Source of the DNA: Sporolactobacillus sp. STSJ-5
GTDB lineage: Bacteria > Bacillota > Bacilli > Bacillales > Sporolactobacillaceae
Reading direction: 5' to 3'
Length of the DNA: 55,639 nt
NCBI RefSeq assembly: GCF_024385605.1
Contig: NZ_JANFOJ010000021.1
Coordinates: 1-55,639, forward strand
The position numbers were made by a program, and so were the translations under genes. This document shows positions 8,010-15,618 of the stretch, one piece after another; position 1 is the stretch's first letter, and every line of letters begins with the position of its first letter. A model generated the notes under the pieces. The model was not told the origin of the DNA and ran no database searches. It saw only the letters and a program-made list of their open reading frames with translations.

Positions 8010-8081
8010 TGATATAATTCAAGTGTCACTTAAAAAGCTCGCTTCCTTTGCGTGAAATTAACGTAAAGGAGGTGATTACGT
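8010..8081 (+). promoter_or_regulatory. Extended -10 promoter and SD-sequestering leader of the small peptide gene
   Basis: TGATATAAT (8010-8018) is an extended -10, placing the start near 8025, on the palindrome AAGTGTCACTT (8021-8031). TCCTTTGCGT (8044-8053) pairs with ACGTAAAGGA (8061-8070) over 10 bp with one G-U and a 7-base loop. This hides most of the SD AAAGGAGGTGA. The first transcribed bases GTCACTTAAAA (8025-8035) are complementary to TTTTAAGTGAC at 8217-8227. Confidence 0.75.
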
Positions 8082-8222
8082 ATGAAACGCTCTCGAAAGA
8101 TGAAGAAGTCAACAAAAAATCGAGAAGCGGCTTGGCAGCTCTTTCTCAGGGAACTGGTCTTCCCTGTGCTACGTGAGACATTGCCAAAGCTTCTCGATAG
8201 ACTTCTTCACTGGTTATTTTAA
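8082..8222 (+). CDS. Small cationic peptide, candidate type I toxin
   Basis: This 46-residue peptide starts with ATG, eight bases after an unusually strong SD (AAAGGAGGTGA). The first 14 residues are very basic (MKRSRKMKKSTKNR). The rest forms a likely amphipathic to hydrophobic helix (WQLFLRELVFPVLRETLPKL, ending in HWLF). The SD is locked in a hairpin, and the mRNA ends can pair across the whole gene through an 11-bp inverted repeat. Both traits are known from type I toxin mRNAs such as hok and aapA1. I do not recognise the peptide family, and no antisense RNA promoter is convincing. A leaderless bacteriocin or small regulatory protein are alternatives. Confidence 0.68.
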   Translation: MKRSRKMKKSTKNREAAWQLFLRELVFPVLRETLPKLLDRLLHWLF

Positions 8223-8260
8223 GTGACAGAAGGTACTTTTATACCTTCAGCAACACAAAA

Positions 8261-8291
8261 GCCCTCCGCACTGGTCTGCGGAGGGCTCTTC
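8261..8291. terminator. Shared terminator of the convergent MFS and small peptide genes
   Basis: GCCCTCCGCA (8261-8270) pairs perfectly with TGCGGAGGGC (8277-8286). The minus-strand reading has a TTTTGTGTT tail and ends the MFS transcript. The plus side has only CTCTTCG and is weaker. Confidence 0.85.
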
Positions 8292-8386
8292 GATTACGTA
8301 TAAAACGCTCTTTATACTATAATTATATCATAAATTTATAATTTACTCAAAAGAGCTACCTTGTCAGACATTATTATTTGTTGAGT

Positions 8387-9616
8387 TCATGGAGCTTTCT
8401 GAATGGCACTCCTTTTCGTCCAATAATGAGTGAATACGGATAGTAGTAGGGCAACGACGAACATGATGATCGTTCCTGTTATTACGACCGCTCTTATTGA
8501 AAAATAGTCTGCTGTCAGGCCAAAAATGATCGTTGTCATGATGACGAGGACGGCTTCGATTAAGTCATATAAGCTGCCGACCCGCCCCATAATTTGCGTT
8601 GGTATGCTCTTTTGATAAAAGGTTAAGAACCCGGCATTCGCGAAAGCCATGAAAAAGGAAAGAACAAAAAACCCTGCTGCGGCAACAGAAAACGAGTGAG
8701 AAACAGCATAAAGAATGTAACCCAATGAGAAAAATAGAGCACCTATTTGAATTAAAAACGAAATCGAAAGTTTCCGGGCAAAAAGTGAAGTGACAAACGC
8801 GCCGCAAGCAATGCCAGCTCCGGCAATGCTGACAAGGAAACCATAACGTGTATTGGAAAGGCCTAAAACGGCTTTTGCAAAAGCTGCTTCAAGTGAATCA
8901 ACAGAAGCCGCCATGACCATCATGCAGCTGAATAAAAAATAGACAGTCATGATTAATGAATTTTTCAGGCTGAATTGAATGACAACCTGCCAATCCATTT
9001 TAATGACCTGAAGAGACATTTTCTCTGCGATGGCAAAACGGGTATGCTTTTCTACATTAGGCAGGAACAGGATGACCAGTGCTGATAGAATAAAGGACAG
9101 CCCATTAATATAAATCGCGAACATGGGAGAACCGATTAGAAACAGTAATCCGGCAATAGCCGGACCAATTAAGAACCCTCCGGATTCGATTAAACCCCTT
9201 AGAGAATTAAATTGTTTTCTTTGATCCGGTGGAGTGACTTTTGTAATGTAGGTCATAGAAGCTGGGTTAAACATTGAACTTGCCATGTTAATCACAAAGA
9301 CAACGAGGAACATAAAGAATAGTGATGGTATGCTGGGCAGAAGGATAATTAATCCCGCGCGCATCAGATCGAGCACAATCATCAGTTTACGTTTATTCAG
9401 CCGATCAATGAGGCTTCCCGACCAGAAATTAGTCAATAAAGTTGCTGCCGGCTTCAGTATATAAAGGACAGTGACAGCCAGCGGTGAGTGGGTCATATCA
9501 AGAACGATTAAGTTGAGGGCGATAAGATAGATCCAATCGCCAATGTTTGAAATGCCGATGCCAAGTAACAAGAGCAATGAATTTTTCCAGAGTGTTAACC
9601 TTTTGCTGATTTTCAT
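8387..9616 (-). CDS. MFS exporter (MFS_3 type) behind a T-box leader
   Basis: This 409-residue, about 12-helix MFS protein has LLLLGIGISNIGDWIYLIAL in helix 1 and the loop motif GSLIDRLNKRKLMIVLDLMR typical of macrolide-efflux-like MFS_3 members. IGRVGSLYDLIEAVLV-like text is near residue 345 (MGRVGSLYDLIEAVLVIM). The start is ATG with an upstream GGAGGT-type SD. Its only visible promoter is that of the T-box leader (9688-9998), so it should be induced when a particular tRNA is uncharged. That suggests export of an amino acid analogue or of a tRNA-synthetase inhibitor, but the substrate is unknown. Confidence 0.9.
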   Translation of the reverse strand: MKISKRLTLWKNSLLLLLGIGISNIGDWIYLIALNLIVLDMTHSPLAVTVLYILKPAATLLTNFWSGSLIDRLNKRKLMIVLDLMRAGLIILLPSIPSLFFMFLVVFVINMASSMFNPASMTYITKVTPPDQRKQFNSLRGLIESGGFLIGPAIAGLLFLIGSPMFAIYINGLSFILSALVILFLPNVEKHTRFAIAEKMSLQVIKMDWQVVIQFSLKNSLIMTVYFLFSCMMVMAASVDSLEAAFAKAVLGLSNTRYGFLVSIAGAGIACGAFVTSLFARKLSISFLIQIGALFFSLGYILYAVSHSFSVAAAGFFVLSFFMAFANAGFLTFYQKSIPTQIMGRVGSLYDLIEAVLVIMTTIIFGLTADYFSIRAVVITGTIIMFVVALLLSVFTHYWTKRSAIQKAP

Positions 9617-9687
9617 AACGATTACCTCCGTTTAACCTATTAATAATTGATGTGGTTAATCGAGGGCAGTGGACATCGTTTTTTCAT

Positions 9688-9963
9688 AAAAAAGCTCGCC
9701 TCCAAGACAATTCAAGTCTTGGGGACGAGTTTATCGTCGTGGTGCCACCCCAGTTTGCAAACCGGTCACCCGTATTTGCCTTATCAGGTATCAATTACCT
9801 GCGCTCGATAACAGGAGCATCTGTTGCATGATCATTTTTTAGAATCCCATGAACAGCTCGGAGGCTTGTTTCAGCACGCTGCTCTTGGTCCTTTTCACCC
9901 AACAGGACCTCTCTGTAAAGAGCAAATATTGCTTACTTTTCTCGTCATCGCTTTTCGTGTTTA
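9688..9963 (-). promoter_or_regulatory. T-box leader, specifier probably CAA (Gln) or AAC (Asn)
   Basis: Reading the minus strand, I see an AGTA loop-E motif, the AGAGAGG distal stem I element, GAAACAAGCCTCCGAG at the specifier loop, the T-box sequence GGGGTGGCACCACG (9751-9738), and a terminator (9729-9688) with a six-T tail. The bulge UGGC would pair with a G discriminator, as in tRNA-Asn here and tRNA-Gln of relatives, and not with Thr (A or T here). Spacing to CCTCCGAG favours CAA. Uncharged tRNA should stop termination and turn on the MFS gene. Confidence 0.9.
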
Positions 9964-9969
9964 GCAACG

Positions 9970-9998
9970 AATGTAGCATAATTTTATATGCGTGTAAA
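9970..9998 (-). promoter_or_regulatory. Promoter of the T-box/MFS transcript
   Basis: On the minus strand, TTTACA (9998-9993) and TACATT (9975-9970) are separated by 17 bases. The start would be near 9963, just before stem I of the T-box. Confidence 0.75.
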
Positions 9999-10075
9999 GG
10001 GACACCGCGTAACACCTCAAAGGTGGTATTCTCATTTTCCAAGTCTTCTTGCGTGAGTTATGGAAGTTATTCAGG

Positions 10076-10095
10076 TATATTAGTTGATGCATCAA
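10076..10095 (+). promoter_or_regulatory. -10 box and palindromic operator of the MarR operon
   Basis: TATATT (10076-10081) is a -10 candidate. It is followed at once by the perfect 12-bp palindrome TTGATGCATCAA (10084-10095), placed at the expected transcription start. MarR proteins bind such short palindromes, so autoregulation is likely. Confidence 0.65.
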
Positions 10096-10111
10096 TTAGT
10101 TTTCGGGAGGA

Positions 10112-10543
10112 ATGATTATTAAACGGTGTTCGGAAGCAGATGAATTATTTTATCACTTGCATGTGGTCAGCAAAGAGATGAATCGGGCGTTTGAGTCGAT
10201 GGCACAGACCAGTTTAACGAAACTGGAAATCTTGTTTCATATTGATTTATCGGGCGAAATCGGGCAGATGGAGTTGATCAATAGGTTGAAACTCGATGCA
10301 GCGGCGGTCACGAGGCATCTAAAATGTTTAGAAGCTGAGGGGTTAATCAGCAGAAAAAAGGTAGACCGAGATAAACGACTAATCGTGCTCCGCTTAACAG
10401 AGCAGGGACGGCTGGAACGAGAACGTCTGACAAAAGTTAAGGGAAAGCTTCAAGAACAGATTTTAGCTGAGTTTACCAATAGTCAAATCATTGAAGTATC
10501 AAAACTAATTGAGCATATTTCACAGAAGATAAGAGAGGTTTAA
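10112..10543 (+). CDS. MarR-family transcriptional regulator
   Basis: This 143-residue protein has the winged helix of MarR proteins: ELINRLKLDAAAVTRHLKCL as recognition region (about 53-72) and the DRDKRLIVLRLTEQG wing (about 82-96). The ATG lies only one base after GGGAGG, so the true start could be a rare codon a few residues later; I keep the ATG. It is first in an operon with a nitroreductase and a DUF1304 protein and has an operator-like palindrome. Such regulators sense oxidants, quinones or phenolic compounds; which one applies here is unknown. Confidence 0.9.
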   Translation: MIIKRCSEADELFYHLHVVSKEMNRAFESMAQTSLTKLEILFHIDLSGEIGQMELINRLKLDAAAVTRHLKCLEAEGLISRKKVDRDKRLIVLRLTEQGRLERERLTKVKGKLQEQILAEFTNSQIIEVSKLIEHISQKIREV

Positions 10544-10547
10544 TAAA

Positions 10548-11228
10548 ATGGAAAAAACACAATCAACGGATTTTTTTGATGTTATGAATAATAGGCATTC
10601 TGTAAAAAATTATGATCAATCGGTAAAAATTTCACATCTGGAAATGACTGAAATGTTAATGGAAGCGGCTAAAGCACCCTCTTCAGTGAATCTCCAGCCT
10701 TGGCGTTTTGTCGTTGTCGATGAACATAAGGAGCGGCTGGAGTCGCTTGTACGATTCAATCAGAACCAGCTCAATACATCCTCAGCAATGATTTTAATTT
10801 TGGGGGACATGAATCATCCGGATTATGCTGAGGAAATTTTTGCCGATGCGGTGGAGAAAAACCTAATGTCCCAAGAGGTTAAGGACTATTATATGAATGC
10901 ACTTCCCGGTGTATTTTCCAAGATGACAAAGCAGCAAATAAGAGAAAATACATTAATTGACGGCGGTTTAGTGGCGATGCAACTGATGCTTGTGGCAAAG
11001 GCTCATGGCTATGACACAAACCCGATCGGCGGTTTTGAACGAAAAGAAGTCATGCAGGCATTAGGTGTGGATACGGAACGCTATGTACCGATCATGCTGC
11101 TTGCCATTGGCAAGGCGGCAAAGCCGGCTCATCCGAGTGTCCGTTTGCCAATCGAAAAATTAGTTTCTTGGAATCATGCAGATGGTGTTGTGGGAATGCC
11201 CGCTAAGAAAGTTGAGGCGCGTAAATGA
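10548..11228 (+). CDS. Nitroreductase-family FMN oxidoreductase
   Basis: This 226-residue protein has the nitroreductase signatures: NRHSVKNYD (about 15-23) for FMN phosphate binding, KAPSSVNLQPWRFVVV (about 41-56), and IDGGLVAMQLMLVAKAHGYDTNPIGGF (about 140-165, given in part), then the C-terminal YVPIMLLAIGKAAKP. It probably reduces quinones, nitroaromatics or similar electrophiles with NAD(P)H. It is 4 bases after marR and overlaps the next gene by ATGA, so the three form one operon under MarR control. Confidence 0.92.
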   Translation: MEKTQSTDFFDVMNNRHSVKNYDQSVKISHLEMTEMLMEAAKAPSSVNLQPWRFVVVDEHKERLESLVRFNQNQLNTSSAMILILGDMNHPDYAEEIFADAVEKNLMSQEVKDYYMNALPGVFSKMTKQQIRENTLIDGGLVAMQLMLVAKAHGYDTNPIGGFERKEVMQALGVDTERYVPIMLLAIGKAAKPAHPSVRLPIEKLVSWNHADGVVGMPAKKVEARK

Positions 11229-11587
11229 TGATACAAACTGCAGCGTTCACCGTTGCCCTGCTTGTTGCTTTAGAGCATTTTTATATAATGGGACTTGAGA
11301 TGTTCTTTTCAAACAGCCATTTAGCACAAAAAACATTTCATTTAGATCAAAAATTTGTTCAAGATCAACGAGTTCAAACTTTATTTAAAAACCAAGGCTT
11401 ATATAATGGATTTCTGGCTGCGGGTATTGTTTGGGGGATTTTTTCAGCACAGCTCCCTGTCGTTCTGTTTTTTGTTGTATGTGTTGTCATAGCGGCAGTG
11501 TATGGCGCAGTCACTGTATCAATAACCATATTGTGGAAACAGGGACTTCCGGCACTACTCACGCTAATTCTATTAGCAGCGGTCTGA
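11225..11587 (+). CDS. DUF1304-family small membrane protein
   Basis: This 120-residue protein has four hydrophobic segments, starting with AAFTVALLVALEHFYIMGLE. The conserved GLYNGFLAAGIVWG region near residue 59 is typical of DUF1304. The family has no established biochemical role. The ATG overlaps the nitroreductase stop (ATGA), which shows translational coupling in the MarR operon. A role in handling the same toxic compound is inferred from context only. Confidence 0.88.
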   Translation: MMIQTAAFTVALLVALEHFYIMGLEMFFSNSHLAQKTFHLDQKFVQDQRVQTLFKNQGLYNGFLAAGIVWGIFSAQLPVVLFFVVCVVIAAVYGAVTVSITILWKQGLPALLTLILLAAV

Positions 11588-11607
11588 TGAGACGATCTAT
11601 TTTTGTT

Positions 11608-11636
11608 AAGAGAGGCGGTGAACGTCTCTTTTTTTT
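11608..11636 (+). terminator. Terminator of the MarR operon
   Basis: AAGAGA (11608-11613) pairs with TCTCTT (11625-11630), followed by a run of T. The stem is short, but a wider GAGACG/CGTCTC pairing starting at 11589 adds support. Confidence 0.7.
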
Positions 11637-11720
11637 ACACAACTATGAAACATCCGTGACCATCGCAACGGCGGCTTCGTCTTCACCGGAGACTTGGCGA
11701 AGATAAGTTTTCTAAGCAAA

Positions 11721-11747
11721 CAAAAAAGCACCGAATGGCCGGTGCCT
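11721..11747 (-). terminator. Terminator of the phn operon
   Basis: On the minus strand, GCACCGGCC and its partner GGTGC form a short GC-rich stem (GCACCG/CGGTGC) followed by TTTTTTG. It lies 20 bases after the last gene of the phosphonate operon. Confidence 0.85.
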
Positions 11748-11765
11748 GGAAGAGTTGAAGACGGA

Positions 11766-12635
11766 TTACGATTGAATCATTTTGCCGATCTGTTCTCTTT
11801 TTTCTTCAAGCAGGGTGAACCGATCGCTGTCGATGCAGCGTGAACCGGGAACAGAACCGGTATCTGTATAATAGCCGTGAAAGTCCGACCCGCCGGTTTG
11901 AGCGAGATGATAGGTTTCGGCTAATTGCAGTGCCTTCTCCTCGTTAGCTGCGTCATGGAGCGGATGAAAAACCTCAATGCCCTCTAGGCCAGCCTCGACA
12001 AATTCGGGAACAGCGGAGAAGTTGTCGAATTGGCCGGGATGAGCAAGAACCGGAACGCCGCCGGCTTTTCGAATCGCGTGAATCGCATCAATTGCATCAA
12101 GGTAATGAACAGGGACAAATGCAAGCCCCGGAAGCGTCTGGCGATCGCCTCTGAAAAATAACTTTTTATAGAGCGGGCCATAAATGGAGTCGGTATAGCC
12201 ATTCAAAATAAGTGCGTGCATGATGTGCTGCTTATAGACGCCGGTTCCGTTTTCAGCCAGCTTGGATACTTGCTCCCAAGAAATGTGGTATCCCGCTTGA
12301 ATGAGTTTCTGAGTCATGAGACGTGATGCGTTGTGCCGCTCCTCCCGCATCGGGCGGCAGAGTGCTTCAAGTGCCGGATGTCCGGGCGCGACAAAAAGGC
12401 CGAGAATGTGCGCGCGGCGATGACGCTTATAGTCATAGGCGGAAATTTCAATGCCGGGAATGATGCCAATGCTCAGTTCCTCGCCAAGAGCGATTGCCCG
12501 TTCAAGACCGATTGTTGTGTCGTGGTCGGTGATGGCCAGCTTGTTGATCTTATTTTGCAAGGCCAGCTTGAGTACTTCCTCGATTGAGTACGAGTTGTCG
12601 GAACAGTTTGTATGGCAGTGCAGATCGATAATCAT
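11766..12635 (-). CDS. PHP-domain phosphodiesterase, probable phosphoribosyl cyclic phosphate hydrolase
   Basis: This 289-residue PHP protein has metal-binding motifs DLHCHTNCSDNS (about 3-14), ITDHDT (about 35-40), GIEIS (about 60-64), LAHPG (about 192-196) and GSDFHG (about 250-255). Phosphonate degradation by C-P lyase releases 5-phosphoribosyl 1,2-cyclic phosphate. In Eggerthella lenta a PHP enzyme hydrolyses it, in place of PhnP with PhnN. Being last in the phn operon, overlapping the previous gene by ATGA, strongly suggests that job here. No phnP or phnN is present in the window, in keeping with this replacement. Confidence 0.86.
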   Translation of the reverse strand: MIIDLHCHTNCSDNSYSIEEVLKLALQNKINKLAITDHDTTIGLERAIALGEELSIGIIPGIEISAYDYKRHRRAHILGLFVAPGHPALEALCRPMREERHNASRLMTQKLIQAGYHISWEQVSKLAENGTGVYKQHIMHALILNGYTDSIYGPLYKKLFFRGDRQTLPGLAFVPVHYLDAIDAIHAIRKAGGVPVLAHPGQFDNFSAVPEFVEAGLEGIEVFHPLHDAANEEKALQLAETYHLAQTGGSDFHGYYTDTGSVPGSRCIDSDRFTLLEEKREQIGKMIQS

Positions 12636-13075
12636 GGGTTCAACTCCGTTCTAAAACTGATACCGTGCTGCTGAAATCCGAGGCGTTCATAAAAGGCGTG
12701 CGCGCCTTGCCGCTTCAAATCGCTGGAAAGCATTAGCTTGTAGCAGCCTTGATCGGTCGCACGGTTCATCGCGTCATGCATCATTGTTGTACCAATTCCC
12801 AGCCCCTGAGCTTCAGGCGCGACGACGACATTTTCCACAATCGCAATTTTTAATCCGCCATGGCCGAAATTATCAAGGATAATCAATGAGTACGTGGCAA
12901 GCAGTTTATTTTCAGACCAAACACAAAAAATTTTGTAGTAAGGATATTGATCCATTTTTCTGAATAACGTTTGAGCATCTTTCATGGTCATTGAATGCTG
13001 CGCGTCAAGCTGCTGCAACAGGTGCACATAACGGTCGATATCTGCCAATGTCAATTCCTGAATGGTGACAGTCAC
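12632..13075 (-). CDS. GNAT acetyltransferase of the phosphonate operon (PhnO-like position)
   Basis: I choose the GTG at 13075, which follows AAGGAGG and comes one base after the phnL stop; a longer frame has no SD. The 147-residue protein has a GNAT fold with the acetyl-CoA loop VVAPEAQGLGIGTTMMHDAM (about 75-94) and the C-terminal GAHAFYERLGFQQHG. In Escherichia coli, PhnO acetylates aminoalkylphosphonates and helps use or detoxify them. This protein is not necessarily an orthologue, so I leave the symbol empty, but the context points to the same type of substrate. Confidence 0.85.
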   Translation of the reverse strand: MTVTIQELTLADIDRYVHLLQQLDAQHSMTMKDAQTLFRKMDQYPYYKIFCVWSENKLLATYSLIILDNFGHGGLKIAIVENVVVAPEAQGLGIGTTMMHDAMNRATDQGCYKLMLSSDLKRQGAHAFYERLGFQQHGISFRTELNP

Positions 13076-13076
13076 T

Positions 13077-13784
13077 TTACAAGACCTCCTTGAGCAATCC
13101 GTGTTCAAGTTTATACGTACAATCAACAACCGATTCCATAAAATCCAGGTCGTGAAAGATGCCGATCATTGTGGTTCCGGATTTTTTAAGTTCATAAATG
13201 CGTTCTTTAACGGTTTCTTTAGATGCTTCGTCCAGTGAAGCGGTCGGTTCATCGAGTAGCAGCAGTCGGGATTTTCGAGCCATGGAGCGTGCCAGATTCA
13301 GTCGAAGTTTCTCGCCGCCACTGAAGGTTTTCGGATAGGTATCCCACAGTGTTTCACGCAGATTGAAATGGTCGAGCATATCCTTCGCACGCAAACGGGC
13401 TGTGGATTCATTTTCGCCCATATCCAGCAACGGTTCCATCACAAATTCCAAGGCGGTCATGCGTGGCATGATGCTGAGAAATTGAGAGACATAGCCAATT
13501 TCTTCTTTGCGAATTGCAAGTACTTCGCGCTCCGGCGCATCGGCAAGATCAAGCGGACCGAAGCGTTCGGACTGATAACGAATGTGACCGCTGCTCGGGA
13601 GATAGGTGCGGTAAATACACTTAATAATGGTTGATTTTCCGCTTCCGCTCTGGCCGGTAATGCCGAGAAATTCGCCTTCATGCGCAGTGAAACTGATCCC
13701 ACGGCAGCCGGTAATTCTTTTTTCTCCAAACTGGTGCATCAGAAATGTTTTTTCTAATTGATCGACCTGAATCAGTGCGGTCAT
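13077..13784 (-). CDS. phnL: C-P lyase accessory ABC-type ATPase PhnL
   Basis: The start ATG (13784) follows GGAGGG and overlaps the stop of the hexapeptide gene (ATGA). The 235-residue ATPase has Walker A GQSGSGKST (about 39-47), the signature FSGGEKLRLNLARSMA and Walker B LLLLDEPTASLD. PhnL is needed for C-P lyase activity in E. coli genetics, together with PhnK and the PhnGHIJ core; it has no membrane partner. The identification over other ABC ATPases rests on its position in the operon and its overall sequence style (IGYVSQFLSIMPRMTALEFV). Confidence 0.92.
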   Translation of the reverse strand: MTALIQVDQLEKTFLMHQFGEKRITGCRGISFTAHEGEFLGITGQSGSGKSTIIKCIYRTYLPSSGHIRYQSERFGPLDLADAPEREVLAIRKEEIGYVSQFLSIMPRMTALEFVMEPLLDMGENESTARLRAKDMLDHFNLRETLWDTYPKTFSGGEKLRLNLARSMARKSRLLLLDEPTASLDEASKETVKERIYELKKSGTTMIGIFHDLDFMESVVDCTYKLEHGLLKEVL

Positions 13785-14419
13785 CGTGTTTCCCTCCATT
13801 TGCGAATGAGGCGGATAAAAGCCTGGGGATCGCATAATTCTTCATAATGGTTCTCGATCGTTTGTCGATCCCAGTCCCACCAGCGGCTGTCTGTGATTTC
13901 CTTGATCAATTCATCGCTGAATCGTTTCCGAATCGGTTTAGCAGGGACACCGGCGACAATAGTGTAGGGTGCCACATCCTTGGTGACTACAGAGCCGGCA
14001 CCGATCACCGCACCGTTCCCGATTGACACACCGGCCATAATGGTTGCCGAATGGCCGATCCAGACATCATTCCCAATCGTTACCCAATGAGCACGGCGCC
14101 AATTGAAGACGCGCTGATCGTTCGTGTCTGCCAATTGGTAGCGGACCCGGCGGTAGGTCAGATGATGCTGGGTGACGCGATCCATCGGATGGTTTCCCGG
14201 GTTGATCCGGACATGCGAAGCGATCGAACAAAATTTACCGATGGTTGAATAAATGATATTCGCGTCTCCGTCGGTATAACTGTAATCACCGAAGGATGTT
14301 TCCTCTATGCGGCTATTCGGTCCGATGTCCGTCCAGACACCAAGTTTGCTGTTGATGATGATCGCACTCGGTGAAATGGTTGGCCGTTCGGATAATGTTC
14401 GTTCCGCCAAATGGTTCAC
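13781..14419 (-). CDS. Hexapeptide-repeat acetyltransferase of phosphonate metabolism
   Basis: This 212-residue left-handed beta-helix acyltransferase has I-G-N-x-V-W repeats: WVTIGNDVWIGHSATIMAGV, then SIGNGAVIGAGSVVTKDVAP and YTIVAGVPAKPIRKRF, the usual acetyl-CoA site of xenobiotic acetyltransferases. A recognised subfamily of such proteins is tied to C-P lyase operons (phosphonate metabolism transferase, hexapeptide family). It starts with GTG overlapping the phnM stop (GTGA). It probably modifies a phosphonate substrate or product. Together with the GNAT two genes later, the operon has two acetyltransferases. Confidence 0.88.
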   Translation of the reverse strand: MNHLAERTLSERPTISPSAIIINSKLGVWTDIGPNSRIEETSFGDYSYTDGDANIIYSTIGKFCSIASHVRINPGNHPMDRVTQHHLTYRRVRYQLADTNDQRVFNWRRAHWVTIGNDVWIGHSATIMAGVSIGNGAVIGAGSVVTKDVAPYTIVAGVPAKPIRKRFSDELIKEITDSRWWDWDRQTIENHYEELCDPQAFIRLIRKWRETR

Positions 14420-15609
14420 CTTCCCTCGACTGTTTGCTGCGGCTCGGGCAACAGGTAGTGCATGCGGCAGACCTCCGCTCCGTCGACAAAAACATGGGTG
14501 AGCTGCGGCCCGTTGGTCTCACTGACGCCGACGACGAGCAGATCGGCTTTCTTGCCTAATTCAATTGATCCGGTCAACTGATCAAGATGCAATGCCTTGG
14601 CTGGATTAAGTGTCACCGTGTTAAATGCCTGAGATGCGCTCATTCCAAGCTCATAATGCAATTTGAAGGCGGCATGCAATAGCGATGCCGGATAATAATC
14701 CGAGCAGAAGATATCGACAAGCCCTTCATTAACGGCCTCATGGGCGGATAAGTTATTGCTGTGTGATTTTCCAAGTACAAGATTAGGTGCGCCCATCACG
14801 GTGAGCATACCGAGTTGACGTGCGTATCGTGCCGCTTCGATGGTTATTGGAAATTCGCTGATGCCTGCATTCCAGTCGCGGACGATCTCAAGCTTTTCGA
14901 TCGTGTCGTCATCGTGTGAGGCGACGGATACACCGTATGCGTTCGCTAATTGTGTCAGTTTCTCAATACTGTGCGTATCGAGCTTTGGAAGCTTTTTCGT
15001 TTCTTCAATAATCTGTTCCGCTTCTTGCTCGGTATAGTGGCGATGATCGATCAACAGGCGCCGCTGGACCTCCAGATCACGGTACTGTCCTTGGCCGGGT
15101 GTATGATCAGTCAAAGATAATTGATCGATTTTGCCGTTTTGGATTAATGCGGAAACAGCATCCAGTGCGTTGATGTTGGCAATCTCGTAACGCAGATGCG
15201 TTTTGTGGCGGATCAGATGCGGTCCGTTCGCTAGACGATTTAGTGAGTTGATCAGGGCATAAACGGTCTCGTTATCACGGCCTTTACGCACGGTATTCTG
15301 TTTCATTAAAGAAACGGCGTGGAAAATGGTTGTGATCCCTTCGGCAGCTAATTTTTTTTCCAGTTCGGCAAAAGAGAGTTCAACGGTAAAGCGGCTTGTC
15401 GGACGCGGCTCGATCTCTACTTCAATCGCATCACTGTGCGAATCAATCAGGCCGGGGGTCAGCCATTTGCCGCCTGCATCAAGATCCGCACTCTCCACAA
15501 TGTCCGGTTCACCTTGCTCAATTTGAACGATCCGATCCGCTTCAATTGATACATAACCATTCTCAATGACTTGGTCGGGCAGCACGATTTTTGCATGATA
15601 AATTTTCAT
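14416..15609 (-). CDS. phnM: Ribose-1-methylphosphonate triphosphate hydrolase PhnM
   Basis: This 397-residue amidohydrolase-family protein has the entry motif GKWLTPGLIDSHSDAIEVEI (about 46-65) and later TDHTPGQGQ, VASHDDDT and FCSDYYPASLL, which carry metal-binding residues. It ends with the composite-domain ELGKKADLLVVGV. PhnM removes pyrophosphate from alpha-D-ribose-1-phosphonate 5-triphosphate before C-P bond cleavage. It lies nine bases after phnK in the operon and overlaps the next gene. Confidence 0.95.
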   Translation of the reverse strand: MKIYHAKIVLPDQVIENGYVSIEADRIVQIEQGEPDIVESADLDAGGKWLTPGLIDSHSDAIEVEIEPRPTSRFTVELSFAELEKKLAAEGITTIFHAVSLMKQNTVRKGRDNETVYALINSLNRLANGPHLIRHKTHLRYEIANINALDAVSALIQNGKIDQLSLTDHTPGQGQYRDLEVQRRLLIDHRHYTEQEAEQIIEETKKLPKLDTHSIEKLTQLANAYGVSVASHDDDTIEKLEIVRDWNAGISEFPITIEAARYARQLGMLTVMGAPNLVLGKSHSNNLSAHEAVNEGLVDIFCSDYYPASLLHAAFKLHYELGMSASQAFNTVTLNPAKALHLDQLTGSIELGKKADLLVVGVSETNGPQLTHVFVDGAEVCRMHYLLPEPQQTVEGR

Positions 15610-15618
15610 TTTGACACC

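Noticed and set aside
9849-10115. 88-codon plus-strand frame
   Set aside because: It is antisense to the T-box leader and its promoter, and has no SD.
11766-12635. Histidinol phosphatase or polymerase-type PHP protein
   Set aside because: The operon position within C-P lyase genes and the size favour the cyclic phosphate hydrolase.
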